A stretch of DNA of 6,151 nt from Deferribacteres bacterium (GTDB lineage Bacteria; Thermosulfidibacterota; Thermosulfidibacteria; Thermosulfidibacterales; Thermosulfidibacteraceae), in contig JAADEW010000038.1 in the NCBI GenBank assembly GCA_013153205.1, positions 1-6,151 of the forward strand, given 5' to 3'. Below are positions 5,485 to 6,151 of this stretch, one piece after another (the stretch's first letter is position 1; every line of letters begins with the position of its first letter). The notes below the pieces were generated by a model. It was given only the letters and a program-made list of their open reading frames with translations. It did no database searches and was not told where the DNA came from. The translations under genes and the position numbers were made by a program.

Positions 5485-6151
5485 GAAATAATCCTCTCAA
5501 GAACCTCATCAAGAATCTTCCTCAACTCTTTAGCCATTCTGTTCCTCGGCGAATGCTCCCAGACAGGCTTTCCCAGAGAAACTGCCTCTTTCATCTTAAC
5601 CGAATGGGAAAGCTCACCTATTATGAGCTCGCCGTATTCCTCCCTCATGGTAGAGGATATGGTTCTGCCCATAACCGTCCGCCTCAACTGGCCCATTATA
5701 ACGATGCCGAGAACTCTGGGAGAAGAGCCCGCATACTCGCCTATCTTCTCAACGGTCTCCAGCAAATCCTGAAGCCCAAAGACGGAATAGACGGATATAT
5801 CAACGGGTATGAGCACATAATCGGAAGCAACCAGAGAATTAGCAGTGAAGATGCCGAGACTGGGTGGAGTATCTATCACCACGAAATCGTAATCTTTGCC
5901 TTCCAGATACTTTTTCAATCTGTAAAAATTTTCAAATCGCGTATCAGTCTCAAACCTTGAAAGCCTTATATCGCTTCCAAGCAGACTGATAGAGACCCCT
6001 TTCTTAAGGGCAACCTTCACAGGCATAGCCTCCTTTCCCTCAAAAAGGCGGTGCACGAACGAAGACCCATCAGGCTCCACCTGAAAGGTGTAAGTGAGGT
6101 TTCCCTGAGGGTCCATGTCAACTGCAAGAACATCATATCCCTTCTCCGCCA
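5466..6151 (-). CDS. parA: ParA/Soj-family partition ATPase, N-terminus cut by the window
   Basis: The reverse-strand reading frame enters the window already open, and 227 residues plus a TAG are visible. ParA-type ATPases bind DNA nonspecifically as ATP dimers and move DNA, or sometimes protein cargo, when stimulated by a partner. Visible motifs are AVDMDPQGNLT (residues 9-19 of the visible part), the VVIDTPPSLG Walker A'/B region, and the LVASDYVLIPVDISVYSVFGL segment. The C-terminal part is typical of Soj and includes KEAVSLGKPVWEHSP. The Walker A KGGxGKT loop and the start codon lie beyond 6151, probably 20 or so residues away. The MDP methionine at 6116 is internal, not the start, because family-like sequence (AEKGYDVLAVD) continues in frame before it. 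No ParB-like gene follows; a small RHH-type protein takes that place, overlapping by 19 bases. The family is confident. Whether it is a chromosomal, plasmid or integrated-element copy is open. Confidence 0.9.
   Translation of the reverse strand, partial: AEKGYDVLAVDMDPQGNLTYTFQVEPDGSSFVHRLFEGKEAMPVKVALKKGVSISLLGSDIRLSRFETDTRFENFYRLKKYLEGKDYDFVVIDTPPSLGIFTANSLVASDYVLIPVDISVYSVFGLQDLLETVEKIGEYAGSSPRVLGIVIMGQLRRTVMGRTISSTMREEYGELIIGELSHSVKMKEAVSLGKPVWEHSPRNRMAKELRKILDEVLERIISWEKGK

Noticed and set aside
5553..5960. Plus-strand reading frame of 135 codons
   Set aside because: It is fully antisense to conserved ParA sequence including the IDTPPSLG motif, and its product resembles no family.

Overview
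The window is a gene-dense stretch of a bacterial chromosome or large replicon. Base composition is roughly balanced by eye. The proteins are rich in Lys and Glu, and Ile ATA and Arg AGA/AGG codons are frequent on both strands. The D-Tyr-tRNA deacylase is of the bacterial DTD type, which argues against an archaeon. The main operon is oxygen-sensitive iron-sulfur chemistry, so the host is most likely a strict anaerobe, possibly a thermophile. The phylum cannot be fixed from the sequence.

Layout. (1) Positions 1-310, minus strand: the first 103 residues of dtd, cut by the window edge. (2) Positions 311-418: the only real intergenic gap, a short divergent promoter region with a plausible sigma70-type promoter for dtd, a weaker candidate for the plus-strand operon, and a 10-bp palindrome flanked by a direct repeat just before the operon's ribosome binding site. 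(3) Positions 419-5244, plus strand: four genes that overlap or abut (ATGA overlap, a 1- or 4-base overlap, then a one-base gap). They encode an AMP-forming acyl-CoA ligase, a small (beta, HgdB/BcrC-like) and a large (alpha, HgdA/BcrB-like) subunit of the 2-hydroxyacyl-CoA dehydratase / benzoyl-CoA reductase superfamily, and an HgdC/BcrD-like ATPase activator. (4) Positions 5230-6151, minus strand: a ParA/Soj-type ATPase cut at its N-terminus by the window end, followed with a 19-base overlap by an 84-residue protein with a ribbon-helix-helix-like domain. This last gene overlaps the end of the activator gene tail-to-tail by 15 bases.

How the genes fit together. The ligase would activate a carboxylic acid to its CoA thioester using ATP. 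The activator would use ATP hydrolysis to drive a low-potential electron from its [4Fe-4S] cluster into the two-subunit component, which would then dehydrate or reduce the acyl-CoA. The small-large-activator order resembles bcrC-bcrB-bcrA, but only one activator gene is present, as in the 2-hydroxyacyl-CoA dehydratases. The substrate is therefore open. This unassigned ligase-plus-radical-enzyme operon is the most interesting content of the window. The parA/RHH pair is probably an unrelated segregation module.
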